From Salinarimonas soli (GTDB lineage: Bacteria > Pseudomonadota > Alphaproteobacteria > Rhizobiales > Beijerinckiaceae): a stretch of DNA of 51,513 bases. Positions 40,958-50,202 of this stretch are shown piece by piece (the stretch's first letter is position 1; every line of letters begins with the position of its first letter). Below the pieces are notes generated by a model, which saw nothing but the letters and a program-made list of their open reading frames with translations, did no database searches and was not told the origin of the DNA. Both the position numbers and the translations under genes were made by a program. The stretch covers positions 248,123-299,635 of the forward strand of contig NZ_VUOA01000028.1 of assembly GCF_008386575.1 (NCBI RefSeq). Reading direction: 5' to 3'.

Positions 40958-43900
40958 TCACTCGGCGGGCGCCGGGAGGGGCCGTCCCCCGATCGGGGCG
41001 GCCGAGCGGGTCGGGCGCGGCCAGGCGAGGCGGCGCATGGGGACGCGCCTGAGCGCCGCCTGGAGCCGTTCCATGGCGAGATAGACCACGGGCGTGACGA
41101 AGAGCGTGAGCACCTGCGACACGGCGAGGCCGCCCACCACCACGAGCCCGAGGGGCTGGCGCAGCTCGGCGCTTGCCCCCGTGCCGAGCGCGATCGGCAG
41201 CGCACCCAACATGGCGGCGAGCGTCGTCATGAGGATGGGGCGGAAGCGCAGGAGACAGGCCCGGTAGATCGCCGCTTCCGGAGCGTAGCCCTCGCGCTGG
41301 AGCTCGAGCGCCACGTCGATCATCATGATGGCGTTCTTCTTCACGATGCCGATGAGCATGAGAAGGCCGATGATCGCGATCACCGACAGGTCCATCCCGA
41401 ACAAGGTCAGGGTCCCCAGCGCCCCCACCGCCGCCGACGGCAGGCCCGTGAGGATCGTGAGCGGGTGGATGAAGCTCTCGTAGAGCACGCCGAGCACGAT
41501 GTAGATCGTGAGGATCGCCGCGATGATGAGCGTCCCCTGGTTCGAGAGCGACTGCTGGAAGGTCTTGGCCGTGCCCGCGAGGCTTGTCGCGACGGTGGGC
41601 GGCATGCCCATACCCGCCCGGATCTCGTCGATGCGGTGCACCGCGTCGCCGAGCGCCACCCCGTTCGCGAGATTGAAGGAGAGGGTGACCGCGGGGAGCT
41701 GGCCGAGCTGGTTGACCGTGACGGGCCCCAGCGTGCGCTTCACCGTGGCGAAGGCGGAGAGCGGCACGAGCGCGCCCGTGGTGCGGGAGCGGACCCGCAG
41801 CAGGTCGAGCCGGTCGGCCGTCCAGCCGAGCGCCGGGTCGAGCTCGACGATGACCTGGTAGCTGTCGGAGGTCGTGTAGATCGTCGCGACCTGACGGGCG
41901 CCGAAGCCCGTATAGAGCGTCGAACGCAGCTGGTCGGCGGTGATCCCGAGGGACTGGGCCTTGTCGCGGTCGACCTCCAGCGTCGCCTGGAGGCCCTTGT
42001 TCTGGAGATCGGTCGAGACGTCGGTGAAGAACCGGTCGCGCCGCAGGGCGTCGAGCATCCGCCCGGACCACTCGTCGAGCTGCCCCTGATCGAGGCTCTG
42101 CATCACGTATTGGTACTGCGCGCGGGAGGAGCGGGCGCCGATATTGAGGTTCTGGACCGGCACGATGTAGGTCGCGATGCCGGGGATGGCGGCGGCCTGC
42201 CGGCGCAGGTCGGCGAGCACCGTGGCGAGCGGCGGGCGCTCCTTCTGGTCCTTGAGCTCCACGAAGAGCCGCCCCGCGTTCATCCCTGAGGCACCGTAGC
42301 CAGAGCTGCCCCATGAGCTCGCCACCTGGCGGACGTAAGGAGAGTGCCGGAACACCGCCTCGACCTGCGCCTGGAGCCGGCCCATGGCCTCGAACGAGAT
42401 GTCCTGGCGCGCCTCGGTCTGCACCTGGAGCTGGCCGATGTCCTCCTGCGGGAAGAAGCCCTTGGGGATGGACATCGTCATCCAGGCGGTCGCGCCGCAG
42501 GTGGCGAGGAAGACGAGGAGCACGAGGCCCTGGTGGCGTAGGCTCGCCCGCAGGCCCGCCCGGTAGGCCCGCAGCAGCCGGTCGAAGCCGGCCTCGAGCC
42601 ACCGCCCGAAGCGGCCCTCCCCCGCCCCGTGCCCGCCGCCCTTGAGAAGGCTCGCGCACATCATGGGGGTGAGGGTCAGCGAGACGAAGGCCGAGACGAG
42701 GATCGCCACCGTCACGACGACGGCGAACTCGTTGAACACGCGGCCGATCACGCCGCCCATGAGGAGCACGGGCAGGAAGACCGCCACGAGGGAGAGCGAG
42801 ATCGAGACGATGGTGAAGCCGATCTCGCGGGAGCCCTTGAGGGCCGCGTCCCAGGCGGACAGCCCGTCCTCGTCCATGTGCCGGATGATGTTCTCCAGCA
42901 TCACGATGGCGTCGTCCACCACGAGGCCCACCGCGAGGGTGAGGCCGAGCAGCGAGACGTTGTCGAGGGAGAAGCCCAGCGCGTACATCGCCCCGCAGGT
43001 CGCCACGAGCGAGATCGGCACCGCGACGGCCGGGATCACCGTGGCGGCGAGCCGCCTCAGGAAGAGGAAGATCACCAGGACGACGAGGCCGATGGTGAGC
43101 CCGAGGGTGACCTGCACGTCCTCGACCGCGTGGCGGATCGAGACGGAGCGGTCGTTGAAGCCCGCGATGTCGACGGAGGCGGGCAGCTGGGCCTTGAACG
43201 TCGGGATCGCGGCCTGCACCTGGTCGACCACGTCCACCGTGTTGGCGTCGGGCTGGCGGAAGACCGCGACGACGATGGCGCGGCTGCCCTCGAAGGTGCT
43301 GGCGGTCTGGAGGTTCTCCACCGAGTCGATGACGCGCGTCACCTCGCCCAGGCGCACGGGCTTGCCGTTGCGGGTCGCGATGACGAGGTCCCCGAACGCG
43401 GCGGCGTTCTGGAGCTGCGTGTTCGCCTGGATGACGAGCACCTGGTTGGCGTTCTGGAGCGAGCCCACGGGCGCGTTGTTGTTCGCGCTCGCGATCGCCG
43501 TCTGCAGCTCGTCGATGCCGATGCCCCGGGCGGCGAGCGCCGTCGGGTCGATCTGGATGCGCACCGCGTATTTCTGCGAGCCGAAGATCTGGACCTGCGC
43601 CACGCCCTCGATGGTGGAGAGCGTCGGGGCCACCACCTGCTGCACGAAGGCGTCGAGGTCGGAGAGCTTCGCCGTGTCGCTGCGCAGCGAGAGGAGCAGG
43701 ACGGGGGCGTCGGCGGGGTTGAACTTGCGGTAGCTCGGCGGCGTCGTCATCTCGACGGGGAGCTGGCGCTGCGCCCGCGCGATGGCGGCCTGCACGTCCG
43801 CGGCCGCGGCGTCGATGTTGCGCGAGAGCACGAACTGGATCGCGATCGACGTGGACCCTTGGGCGTTCGTCGAGGTGATCGTGTCGATGCCGGCGATGGT

Positions 43901-44116
43901 GGCGAACTGCTTGATGAGCGGGGTCGCGACCGAGGTCGCCATGGTCTCGGGCGAGGCGCCCGGCAGCTGCGCCGAGACGTTCACCACGGGAAACTCGGCG
44001 CGCGGCAGCGCCGCGACGGGCAGGGCGCGATAGGCGAAGACGCCCGCGAGCACGAGGGCGATCGACATCAGGATCGTGGCGACGGGGCGCCGGATGCAGA
44101 ACTCGGAGATGTTCAT
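40958..44116 (-). CDS. RND-family efflux pump permease (HAE-1/MdtB-MdtC-like)
   Basis: Inner-membrane proton-driven exporter of 1052 residues. It starts MNISEFCIRRPVATILMSIALV, typical of multidrug RND pumps, at the ATG at 44116. The proton-relay Asp pair is seen in GLVVDDAIVMLENI, and RPILMTTLAAMLGALP and the late LFVTPVVYLAMERL are also diagnostic. Two large periplasmic loops separate TM1/2 and TM7/8. Its start overlaps the adaptor stop by four bases. No outer-membrane factor gene is nearby, so it must share a TolC-like channel. The C-terminal tail (about 30 residues, Arg/Pro-rich) is longer than usual. Substrate is likely drugs, bile-salt-like compounds or metabolites. Confidence 0.93.
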   Translation of the reverse strand: MNISEFCIRRPVATILMSIALVLAGVFAYRALPVAALPRAEFPVVNVSAQLPGASPETMATSVATPLIKQFATIAGIDTITSTNAQGSTSIAIQFVLSRNIDAAAADVQAAIARAQRQLPVEMTTPPSYRKFNPADAPVLLLSLRSDTAKLSDLDAFVQQVVAPTLSTIEGVAQVQIFGSQKYAVRIQIDPTALAARGIGIDELQTAIASANNNAPVGSLQNANQVLVIQANTQLQNAAAFGDLVIATRNGKPVRLGEVTRVIDSVENLQTASTFEGSRAIVVAVFRQPDANTVDVVDQVQAAIPTFKAQLPASVDIAGFNDRSVSIRHAVEDVQVTLGLTIGLVVLVIFLFLRRLAATVIPAVAVPISLVATCGAMYALGFSLDNVSLLGLTLAVGLVVDDAIVMLENIIRHMDEDGLSAWDAALKGSREIGFTIVSISLSLVAVFLPVLLMGGVIGRVFNEFAVVVTVAILVSAFVSLTLTPMMCASLLKGGGHGAGEGRFGRWLEAGFDRLLRAYRAGLRASLRHQGLVLLVFLATCGATAWMTMSIPKGFFPQEDIGQLQVQTEARQDISFEAMGRLQAQVEAVFRHSPYVRQVASSWGSSGYGASGMNAGRLFVELKDQKERPPLATVLADLRRQAAAIPGIATYIVPVQNLNIGARSSRAQYQYVMQSLDQGQLDEWSGRMLDALRRDRFFTDVSTDLQNKGLQATLEVDRDKAQSLGITADQLRSTLYTGFGARQVATIYTTSDSYQVIVELDPALGWTADRLDLLRVRSRTTGALVPLSAFATVKRTLGPVTVNQLGQLPAVTLSFNLANGVALGDAVHRIDEIRAGMGMPPTVATSLAGTAKTFQQSLSNQGTLIIAAILTIYIVLGVLYESFIHPLTILTGLPSAAVGALGTLTLFGMDLSVIAIIGLLMLIGIVKKNAIMMIDVALELQREGYAPEAAIYRACLLRFRPILMTTLAAMLGALPIALGTGASAELRQPLGLVVVGGLAVSQVLTLFVTPVVYLAMERLQAALRRVPMRRLAWPRPTRSAAPIGGRPLPAPAE

Positions 44117-45372
44117 CGGGCGGCTCCACCGCGGATCGTTGCGGACGCGTCGGCCTCGGCGCGGGGCGCGGCGGGCGCCTCCCGCACGCGCGATCCGTTG
44201 ACGAGGCGCATCTGCCCGTCCACGACGACCCGGTCGCCGGGCTGGAGGCCCGAGGCCAGGGCCGTGCGGTCGCCCTCCCCCGCAGCCACCGTCACGGGAC
44301 GCACCTCGACGCTCGCGTCGGGCTTGACGAGGTAGACGAAGGCGCCCGCCTGCCCGGGCTGCACCGCGACGGTCGGCACGGACACGGTGTCCGGCAGCCG
44401 CTCGGTGGCCACGTCCACGTCGAGATAGAGGCCCGGCCAGAGCGCCCGGTCGGCATTGTCGAACACCGCCTTCACGGTGATCGTGCCCGAGGCGACGTCG
44501 ACGGCGCTTTCCACGAAGGCCACCTTTCCGACCGCGAGCGGCTCGTGGTGCCCCGGCAGGAAGGTCCGCACCTGGGGCGCCTCGCCCCGGGCCAGCGCCG
44601 CCTGAAGCGCCGGCAGGTCGCGCTCGGGCACGGCGAAGCTCACGCGGATGGGGCTCACCTGCGTGATCGTGACGAGGGGGGTGGCGTCGTTCGCCTTGAC
44701 GAGGTTGCCGGGCGTCACGGCCACGGTGCTGGCGCGCCCGGCGATGGGCGAGGTGATCGTGGTGTAGCCCAGGCGCACCCGGTCGAGGGCGAGGCTCGCC
44801 CCGTCGGCCTGCACGGTCGCGGAGGCCGTGGCCTCGTCGGCGACCGCCTGGTCCACCTGCTGCGGCGTCGCGGCGCCCCGCGTGGCGAGGTCGCGCTTGC
44901 GCTCCAGGTCGGCGCGGGTGCGCTCGAGCGTGGCCCGGTCGCGGGCGAGCACCGCCTCGTCGCGGGCGACGCCGGCCTTGAGCTCGCGGTCGTCGAGCAC
45001 GAACAGCATGTCGCCTGCCTTGACCTCGGAGCCGTCGCGGACCCGCTGCTCCATGATCTGGCTGTCGACCCGCGCCTTCACGGCGGCCATCGCAAGGGGC
45101 TCGGCGAAGCCGATGGTCCGGCGCCGGACCACGACGTCGCGCCGCTCGGCTTCCGCCGTCGTAACCGTGATCGGCGGGCCGCCGCGCCCCGAGCCGGCCC
45201 GTCCGGCCGGGGCCGGCTCGGGCCGGGCGTGGGTGAGCGCAACCAGGCGTGCCGAGACCTCGGGGGGCAGCCATGCGGTCGCCTCCGGGGGAAGCCAGCC
45301 GCGCCCCGCCGCGACGGCTCCGCCGGTGCCGGCGACGAGCAGGACGATGATCACGGGGGTCAGCTTGGGCAT
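44113..45372 (-). CDS. RND efflux periplasmic adaptor subunit (membrane fusion protein)
   Basis: A 419-residue adaptor with an N-terminal signal/anchor (LTPVIIVLLVAGTGGAVAAG). The lipoyl-like and hairpin domains include VKARVDSQIMEQRVRDGSEVKAGDMLFVLDDRELKAG (core KAGDMLFVLD) and a coiled-coil stretch with AVLARDRATLERTRADLERKRDLA. The barrel has IVSPIAGR-like TTITSPIAGRAS. Near the start, WLPPEATAWLPPEVS is a short tandem duplication of WLPPE. It is first gene of the two-gene efflux unit, with the permease translationally coupled. Closest in pattern to MdtA-like adaptors. Confidence 0.92.
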   Translation of the reverse strand: MPKLTPVIIVLLVAGTGGAVAAGRGWLPPEATAWLPPEVSARLVALTHARPEPAPAGRAGSGRGGPPITVTTAEAERRDVVVRRRTIGFAEPLAMAAVKARVDSQIMEQRVRDGSEVKAGDMLFVLDDRELKAGVARDEAVLARDRATLERTRADLERKRDLATRGAATPQQVDQAVADEATASATVQADGASLALDRVRLGYTTITSPIAGRASTVAVTPGNLVKANDATPLVTITQVSPIRVSFAVPERDLPALQAALARGEAPQVRTFLPGHHEPLAVGKVAFVESAVDVASGTITVKAVFDNADRALWPGLYLDVDVATERLPDTVSVPTVAVQPGQAGAFVYLVKPDASVEVRPVTVAAGEGDRTALASGLQPGDRVVVDGQMRLVNGSRVREAPAAPRAEADASATIRGGAAR

Positions 45373-45569
45373 CGGGCTTCCTTGAGCGCGGAACGGGGTG
45401 CGCCGGCACGGCCCGGCGGGGTCTCCCCCCCGCGCGCGGCGGCGCGCCCGCCGCGCGGGTCGGGGGTGGCGAGATGGGCACGGCGGGGTGGGCGGAGGAC
45501 CATGCCCCCTTCATACGGGAGGCAAGCTGACAGGCGGCTGTCAGCCGATGCCAGGCACGGGGCCGTCCG

Positions 45570-46784
45570 TCAGGCCACGAGGCCGCGGATCGGGGCGACG
45601 TGCTCGGTGCCGGGGAACACCTCGCGGGCAAGCGTGGCGGGCGAGACGCCGTAGAGGTCGGCCAGCACGCCGCCGAGCACCGCGCGCAGGTCGAGCGTCG
45701 GGCGCAGGTCGCGCCCCTCGTGGAGCGCCGCGGGCGACAGGCCCGGCCAGTCGGCGAGCACGCGCCCGCCGCGAACCGCCCCGCCGACCAGGAAGGCGAC
45801 GGTGCCGGTGCCGTGGTCCGTGCCGACCGTGCCGTTGACCCGGGCGGTGCGGCCGAACTCCGTCACAATCGCGATCGCGGTATCGGCCCAGAGCGGGCCC
45901 AATCCCTCCTCGAAGGCGGCGATCGCCCCGTCGAGGCCGCCGAGGAGGTTCGCGAGCGGGCCCGTCGCGCCGCCCTCGTTGGCGTGGGTGTCCCAGCCAT
46001 CGAAGGCGAGCGCGGCGATGCGGGGCCCGTCCGGCGCCGCCATGAGCTTCGCGGCGCCCTCCGCCGTCACGCGCATCGCGGCGCCCCGCGGGCGGGCGCC
46101 CGCCATGCCCTGCGCGGCCGCGAGGCGCTCCGTCGCGAGCCCCCGCCCGAGAGCCTCGGCGAGGCCTGGGTCGCGGGCCGCATAGAGATCGAGGACCCGC
46201 CGGGCGAGGTCGTCGGAGGCCCGGGGGAGGACGGGCGGTGCCCAGCCGGTGATCGGGGCGGCGCCGCGCACCACGAGCGGCGGGACCGGGCCGACGCCGA
46301 GCGCCCCGGCCCGGGTGACCGCCTCGCCCGCCGGCAGGGCGGCGACGAGCCGGTTGAGCCAGCCGCTCTGGACGATGCCAGGGCCGGGCTGGCCGCTCTC
46401 CAGGACGTCCTGCCCGTCGAAGTGCGAGCGCTCGCGATAGCCCGTCGCGGTCGCATGGACGACGAGGGCGGACCCGGCGCCGTAGAGCCGGCGCAGGTTC
46501 GGCATGGCCGGGTGGAGGGCGAAGAAGCCGTCGAGGGGGAGCGCCGGGGCCGGGCCGTCGAGCGAGAGGGCGATGCCCTCCCTCAAGGCGATGTAGCCCG
46601 GGTCGCCGATGGGCGCGACGGCGGAGAGCCCGTCGAGGGCGCCGCGCAGGACGATGCAGGCGAAGCGCGCGTCACGGGCCCCAGCCGCATGGGCGAAGCG
46701 GGGCATGAAGCTCCAGGCGAAGAGCGCGCCCGCGGCGCCGAGCACCGAGCGGCGGGTGGGGGCGCGCTCGCACAGGTCGGCCAT
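45570..46784 (-). CDS. DUF1501 domain-containing Tat-exported protein
   Basis: A 404-residue protein. The N-terminus APTRRSVLGAAGALFAWSFMP is a twin-arginine signal, cleaved near AHAAG. The body shows DUF1501 (sulfatase-like) segments: FACIVLRGALDGLSAV, FALHPAMPNLRRLY, ATGYRERSHFDGQDVLESG and a late VTEFGRTARVNGTVGTDHGTG with VNGTVGTDHGTG typical. It is separated from the DUF1800 gene by three bases; the two families occur as a conserved neighbouring pair in many bacteria. Activity is unknown; the fold relates to alkaline-phosphatase-like enzymes. Confidence 0.9.
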   Translation of the reverse strand: MADLCERAPTRRSVLGAAGALFAWSFMPRFAHAAGARDARFACIVLRGALDGLSAVAPIGDPGYIALREGIALSLDGPAPALPLDGFFALHPAMPNLRRLYGAGSALVVHATATGYRERSHFDGQDVLESGQPGPGIVQSGWLNRLVAALPAGEAVTRAGALGVGPVPPLVVRGAAPITGWAPPVLPRASDDLARRVLDLYAARDPGLAEALGRGLATERLAAAQGMAGARPRGAAMRVTAEGAAKLMAAPDGPRIAALAFDGWDTHANEGGATGPLANLLGGLDGAIAAFEEGLGPLWADTAIAIVTEFGRTARVNGTVGTDHGTGTVAFLVGGAVRGGRVLADWPGLSPAALHEGRDLRPTLDLRAVLGGVLADLYGVSPATLAREVFPGTEHVAPIRGLVA

Positions 46785-46787
46785 CGC

Positions 46788-48161
46788 TCATCTCCTCTGG
46801 AACTCGGGCGCCATCAGCGCGATGGCGAGCCCCTGCGCGCGCGTCTCGGCCCGGCGCACGGCGGAGCGGGTCTCGTCGGAGGCGGCCGCGCCGAGCACGT
46901 CGTCGAGGAACCGCAGGGGGTCCGCGTCGGGCAGGCGCGCGACGAGGCGGGCCGCGACGTCGAGGCGGGTCTTCATCCCCTCCGGCGTCGCCCAGGCGTC
47001 CACGTTGTCGGGAAAGCCGTTCGGGCCCGGCGGCGTCCAGAGCGGCTGGCCGAGGGCCGCGAGGGCGCCGAGCACCTGGCCCGGATCTGGTGCAGCGGGG
47101 CTTAAAGCCCGCAGGGCCGCGACCACGAACTCGATGGGGCTGCGCACCTTAGCGGGAGTCGGCTCCCAAGCCTCCGGAGCCTCGATGAGCGCCAGGGCGA
47201 GCGCCGCGAGGTCGCCATCCGTGTCGAGGAACACCCGCTCCAGCCGGGCCACGAGAGCGGGCGGCGGGCGATCGGCGACGAAGTGGCGGGCGAGCTTGCC
47301 CGCGATGTGCCGGGCGGTCGCCGGATGGCGGGCCAGCGCATCGAGGACCGCCCTGCCCTGCTCCTCAGCCGATCCGTCATAGGCGACCGAGAGGACAGGA
47401 TGGGCGCCCGGCTCGTGCCAGGCGGGATTGACGGCAAAGGTGCCGGCTGAACCAAGCCGCTCCGCCTCGCCCGTGACCGTCCATCCCGTGAGGATGCAGG
47501 CAAGCGACGTCACGTCGGCCTGCCCGTAGCCGCCCTCGACGCCGAGCGTATGGAGTTCCAGGATCTCGCGGGCGAGGTTCTCGTTGAGCCCCCTGCCCCG
47601 CCGCCGGCCGGCGGGCGAGGACGGGCCGACGGATTGCACGTTGTCGAGATAGATGAGCATCGCCGGATGCGTCTCGACGGCGGCGAGCATCGCGGCGAAG
47701 CGCCCCAGCACGTGGGGCCGGATCGCCTCGCGCTCGAAGGCGCCCGCGAGCACGCGCACGGACTGCCCCTTGGCGGCCGAGACGGCGAAATGGTTCGACC
47801 AGAACCAGACCAGGCGCTCGACGAAGCCCACCGGCGCCGCGAGCGCCGCCGCGAGCCGCGCCGCCGCCTCGGCCCGGTAGACCCGCTGGGGCACGGAGGG
47901 TTCGTCGCGCGCGGGCGACGGGCGGGCGGCGCCGTCGGGGGCGGGGCTTGCCGGCTGCATGGCCCGCGCCTCGCGCTCGCGGCGCGCCTGGGCCCGCAGC
48001 TCGCCGAGCACCTCCGCCGAGCCCGGCAGCTCGGGCATCGCCACGGCGCGCGCCCGGATCTCGTCGGTGAGCCAGCCCCTCGGATCGCCGGCCGCGGCCG
48101 CGAGCGTTCCCGGGCGGGGGCCGAGGCCGAAGCGGGCCAGGGCGATCGGCGCCGTGGTCAT
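46788..48161 (-). CDS. DUF1800 domain-containing protein
   Basis: A 457-residue protein with MTTAPIALARFGLGPRPG at the start and no obvious signal peptide. Recognisable DUF1800 segments are RLVWFWSNHFAVSA, LIYLDNVQSVGPSS, GLNENLAREILELHTLGV (core NENLAREILELHTLGV), LTGWTV and HIAGKLARHFVADRPP. Family function is unknown. It precedes the DUF1501 gene with a three-base gap, a nearly universal pairing, suggesting that both act on the same, probably periplasmic, target. A TerB-like gene lies 70 bases upstream on the same strand. Confidence 0.9.
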   Translation of the reverse strand: MTTAPIALARFGLGPRPGTLAAAAGDPRGWLTDEIRARAVAMPELPGSAEVLGELRAQARREREARAMQPASPAPDGAARPSPARDEPSVPQRVYRAEAAARLAAALAAPVGFVERLVWFWSNHFAVSAAKGQSVRVLAGAFEREAIRPHVLGRFAAMLAAVETHPAMLIYLDNVQSVGPSSPAGRRRGRGLNENLAREILELHTLGVEGGYGQADVTSLACILTGWTVTGEAERLGSAGTFAVNPAWHEPGAHPVLSVAYDGSAEEQGRAVLDALARHPATARHIAGKLARHFVADRPPPALVARLERVFLDTDGDLAALALALIEAPEAWEPTPAKVRSPIEFVVAALRALSPAAPDPGQVLGALAALGQPLWTPPGPNGFPDNVDAWATPEGMKTRLDVAARLVARLPDADPLRFLDDVLGAAASDETRSAVRRAETRAQGLAIALMAPEFQRR

Positions 48162-48231
48162 GGCGATCTCCTCCCGCGCAGTCGACCCGATGCCGGGCCG
48201 ATTGTCGAGGACGGGATTTCAGGGCCGCGCC

Positions 48232-48684
48232 TCAATGGGCGTGGGCGTCCCGGACCGCGAGGCGCTCGCCCACGACCTCGTCCTGGGTGAAGCCGAGGAG
48301 GGCCGCGATCCGGGCGAGGGTCGCGGTCTTGACCGCCGTGCGCGTGCCGCCCTCCTCCAGCTCGCGCGCCAGCGCCCGCAGGATCGGCCAGCGCTGCTCC
48401 CGGTCCAGCTCGGTCTTGATGGCGTGGGTGAAGCGGTAGGAATCCACCGACTGCCACTGGGCGGCCTCCGCCTCGCGCAGCACGCCCTGCACCTCCCAGG
48501 GGCCGAGGCCGAAGATCTCGACGAGGGCCGCACGGATGCGGTCGTGGCGATCCTCCTCCGGCTCGGCGCCGCACTCGGCGAGCTCGATCAGGAGCGCCGC
48601 CACGGCCACAGGAGCCGACACGGCGGCCGGAGCGGGACGGCCGGTCCAGAGGTCGGCGAGGTTGAGGGAGAGGAACGACGACAT
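48232..48684 (-). CDS. TerB-like (COG4103) helical protein
   Basis: A 150-residue soluble protein from the ATG at 48684. The acidic helical core APVAVAALLIELAECGAE, PEEDRHDRIRAALVEIFGL, REAEAAQWQSVDSYRFTHAI and RAALLGFTQDEVV resemble the TerB tellurite-resistance fold found in many alphaproteobacteria as a stand-alone protein. Such proteins are thought to bind metal or membranes, but this one has no experimental role. It is the first of three collinear genes with DUF1800 and DUF1501. Unlike the normal TerB cluster, no other ter gene is seen. Confidence 0.78.
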   Translation of the reverse strand: MSSFLSLNLADLWTGRPAPAAVSAPVAVAALLIELAECGAEPEEDRHDRIRAALVEIFGLGPWEVQGVLREAEAAQWQSVDSYRFTHAIKTELDREQRWPILRALARELEEGGTRTAVKTATLARIAALLGFTQDEVVGERLAVRDAHAH

Positions 48685-48803
48685 GGCAGCCTCGGGGGAT
48701 CTGCGGGGTGAGCGGCACGAAAGGCGCGACGAGGCCGGCCTGCCATGCGGCACCGTGCAGGATTAGTACCCGCAGCCTGACAGAACGCTGACACCCCGGC
48801 GCG

Positions 48804-50081
48804 TCAGGACCAATCCTTGTCGGAGCGCATCTGCAGGCGCTTGGCCGCCGCGACGATGTCGGCGAGGTCGACCGGGTCGCTGAGCGGGTCGTCGTCCAGC
48901 TCCGTCACGCGGTTGAGGCGCTTCTGCCAGCGCCGCAGCTCGGCCACGTAGGGCTCGAACGGCACGCGCCGGAGGTCCCCGTCCTCCTCCACGAGGTCGC
49001 AGATGCCGTTGTGCAGCCATTCGCCCGTGTGCCAGTCGGGCATGTCGATTGCGGGGAAGAGGCAGACGCCGTGGAGGTCGATGCCGCGCAGGACCGCGGC
49101 GAGGGATTCCTCGATTATGTCGCGCAGCCAGGCGGGACGGCCGGCGCCGAGCCCGCTGGTCTCGCCCACGATCATCGGGCGCCGGTAGCGCTCCCAGGCG
49201 AAGGTGAGAAGGTCGCCCAACGGGCGGATGCGGTCGTCGTCCGGGGGCAGGGAGGCATGCGGCCCGTGCTCGCGGTACTCCATCTGGCCGAACGAGTAGC
49301 AGTTCACCCCCACGATATCGAGGATGTCGGGCCCGCCGCCGAGCTCGGGGTGCCGCAGGCCGCCGATGACGTCCCAGGCGTAGAAGGCGTCCACGAAGGT
49401 CTCGTCATGGGCCTCGTCCGCGAGGTCGGGTCGGTCCCGCGGCGGCACGACGAGGATCAGCGGGTCGATGTGCACCATGCGGGCCCCCGGATCGACGGCC
49501 CGGATCGCGCGCACGGCCGCGATGTCGGCGCCGCAGAGGCTGAGCCGCAGGGCATGCCGGTCGGCCTCGGACGTGCGGAACGGCGCCGTCCAGCCCCACT
49601 CGCCGCCCATGAAGGCGAAGAAGGTGATCTCGTTGATGGGGGTGAAGAAGTGCGGCCCCCCGACCCGCGCCGTGACATATCGCGCGGCGGCCCCGGCATA
49701 GGCCGCGAAGCGCTCGGCGAAGGCCGGATCGAAGGGGTCGAGGTCGTCGGGATAGCCGTAATGGCACAGGTCCCAGATCGGCAGGACGCCGTTGCGGTTC
49801 ATGGCGGCGATGAAGGGGTCGAGGGTGGAGAAGTCGTAGGCGCCGCCGCGATCGACGAACGGCCACGGGATGCCCTGGCGGGCGACCCCGATCCCGAGCG
49901 AGCGCAGGTGAGCGTAATCCTCCTCGGCATGCTCGGCGTGGCGGGTCTCCCGGGTCAGGTCGCGCCGCCCCTGATCCTTCCAGACGAAGGTGGAGCACTC
50001 GAAGCCGGAGAGGAAGAAAGTCGGGAAGATGCCGTGATGCGGGCCTTGGGCAGCTTGCGTCGGCGAGGCGGTCTCGGTCAC
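48804..50081 (-). CDS. GH1-like glycosidase (beta-glucosidase-type TIM barrel)
   Basis: A 425-residue protein. The TIM-barrel pattern of clan A glycosidases is visible: FLSGFECSTFVW at strand 1, DYAHLRSLGIGVARQGIPW at strand 2, PIWDLCHYGYPDDLDP at strand 3, the acid/base E151 in TPINEI after strand 4, and nucleophile E307 in IVGETSG after strand 7. It is shorter than typical GH1 enzymes (about 450-480), mainly at the C-terminus. No signal peptide, so cytoplasmic. Substrate unknown; the TPINE variant of the usual TxNEP motif suggests a divergent group also seen fused to nucleotide-sugar enzymes. Confidence 0.82.
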   Translation of the reverse strand: MTETASPTQAAQGPHHGIFPTFFLSGFECSTFVWKDQGRRDLTRETRHAEHAEEDYAHLRSLGIGVARQGIPWPFVDRGGAYDFSTLDPFIAAMNRNGVLPIWDLCHYGYPDDLDPFDPAFAERFAAYAGAAARYVTARVGGPHFFTPINEITFFAFMGGEWGWTAPFRTSEADRHALRLSLCGADIAAVRAIRAVDPGARMVHIDPLILVVPPRDRPDLADEAHDETFVDAFYAWDVIGGLRHPELGGGPDILDIVGVNCYSFGQMEYREHGPHASLPPDDDRIRPLGDLLTFAWERYRRPMIVGETSGLGAGRPAWLRDIIEESLAAVLRGIDLHGVCLFPAIDMPDWHTGEWLHNGICDLVEEDGDLRRVPFEPYVAELRRWQKRLNRVTELDDDPLSDPVDLADIVAAAKRLQMRSDKDWS

Positions 50082-50202
50082 GGGTTCCTCCCGGGGCTCG
50101 GGGTCGCGGCGGCAGCCGGATGCCTGTGCCGGCCAAGGTGCGAACCCGTCGGCGGCGGCAACGTTCCGCGGCGACGCCGTGCGGCAGCCCTCGACGGGGA
50201 GC

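Noticed and set aside
40641-44129. A 1162-codon minus-strand frame overlapping the RND permease
   Set aside because: It reads as Arg/Pro/Ala/Gly low complexity; the adjacent frame encodes a textbook RND permease with all motifs.
48232-48684. Part of a tellurite-resistance ter operon
   Set aside because: No terC, terD, terE or terZ-like genes nearby; stand-alone TerB-like proteins are common.
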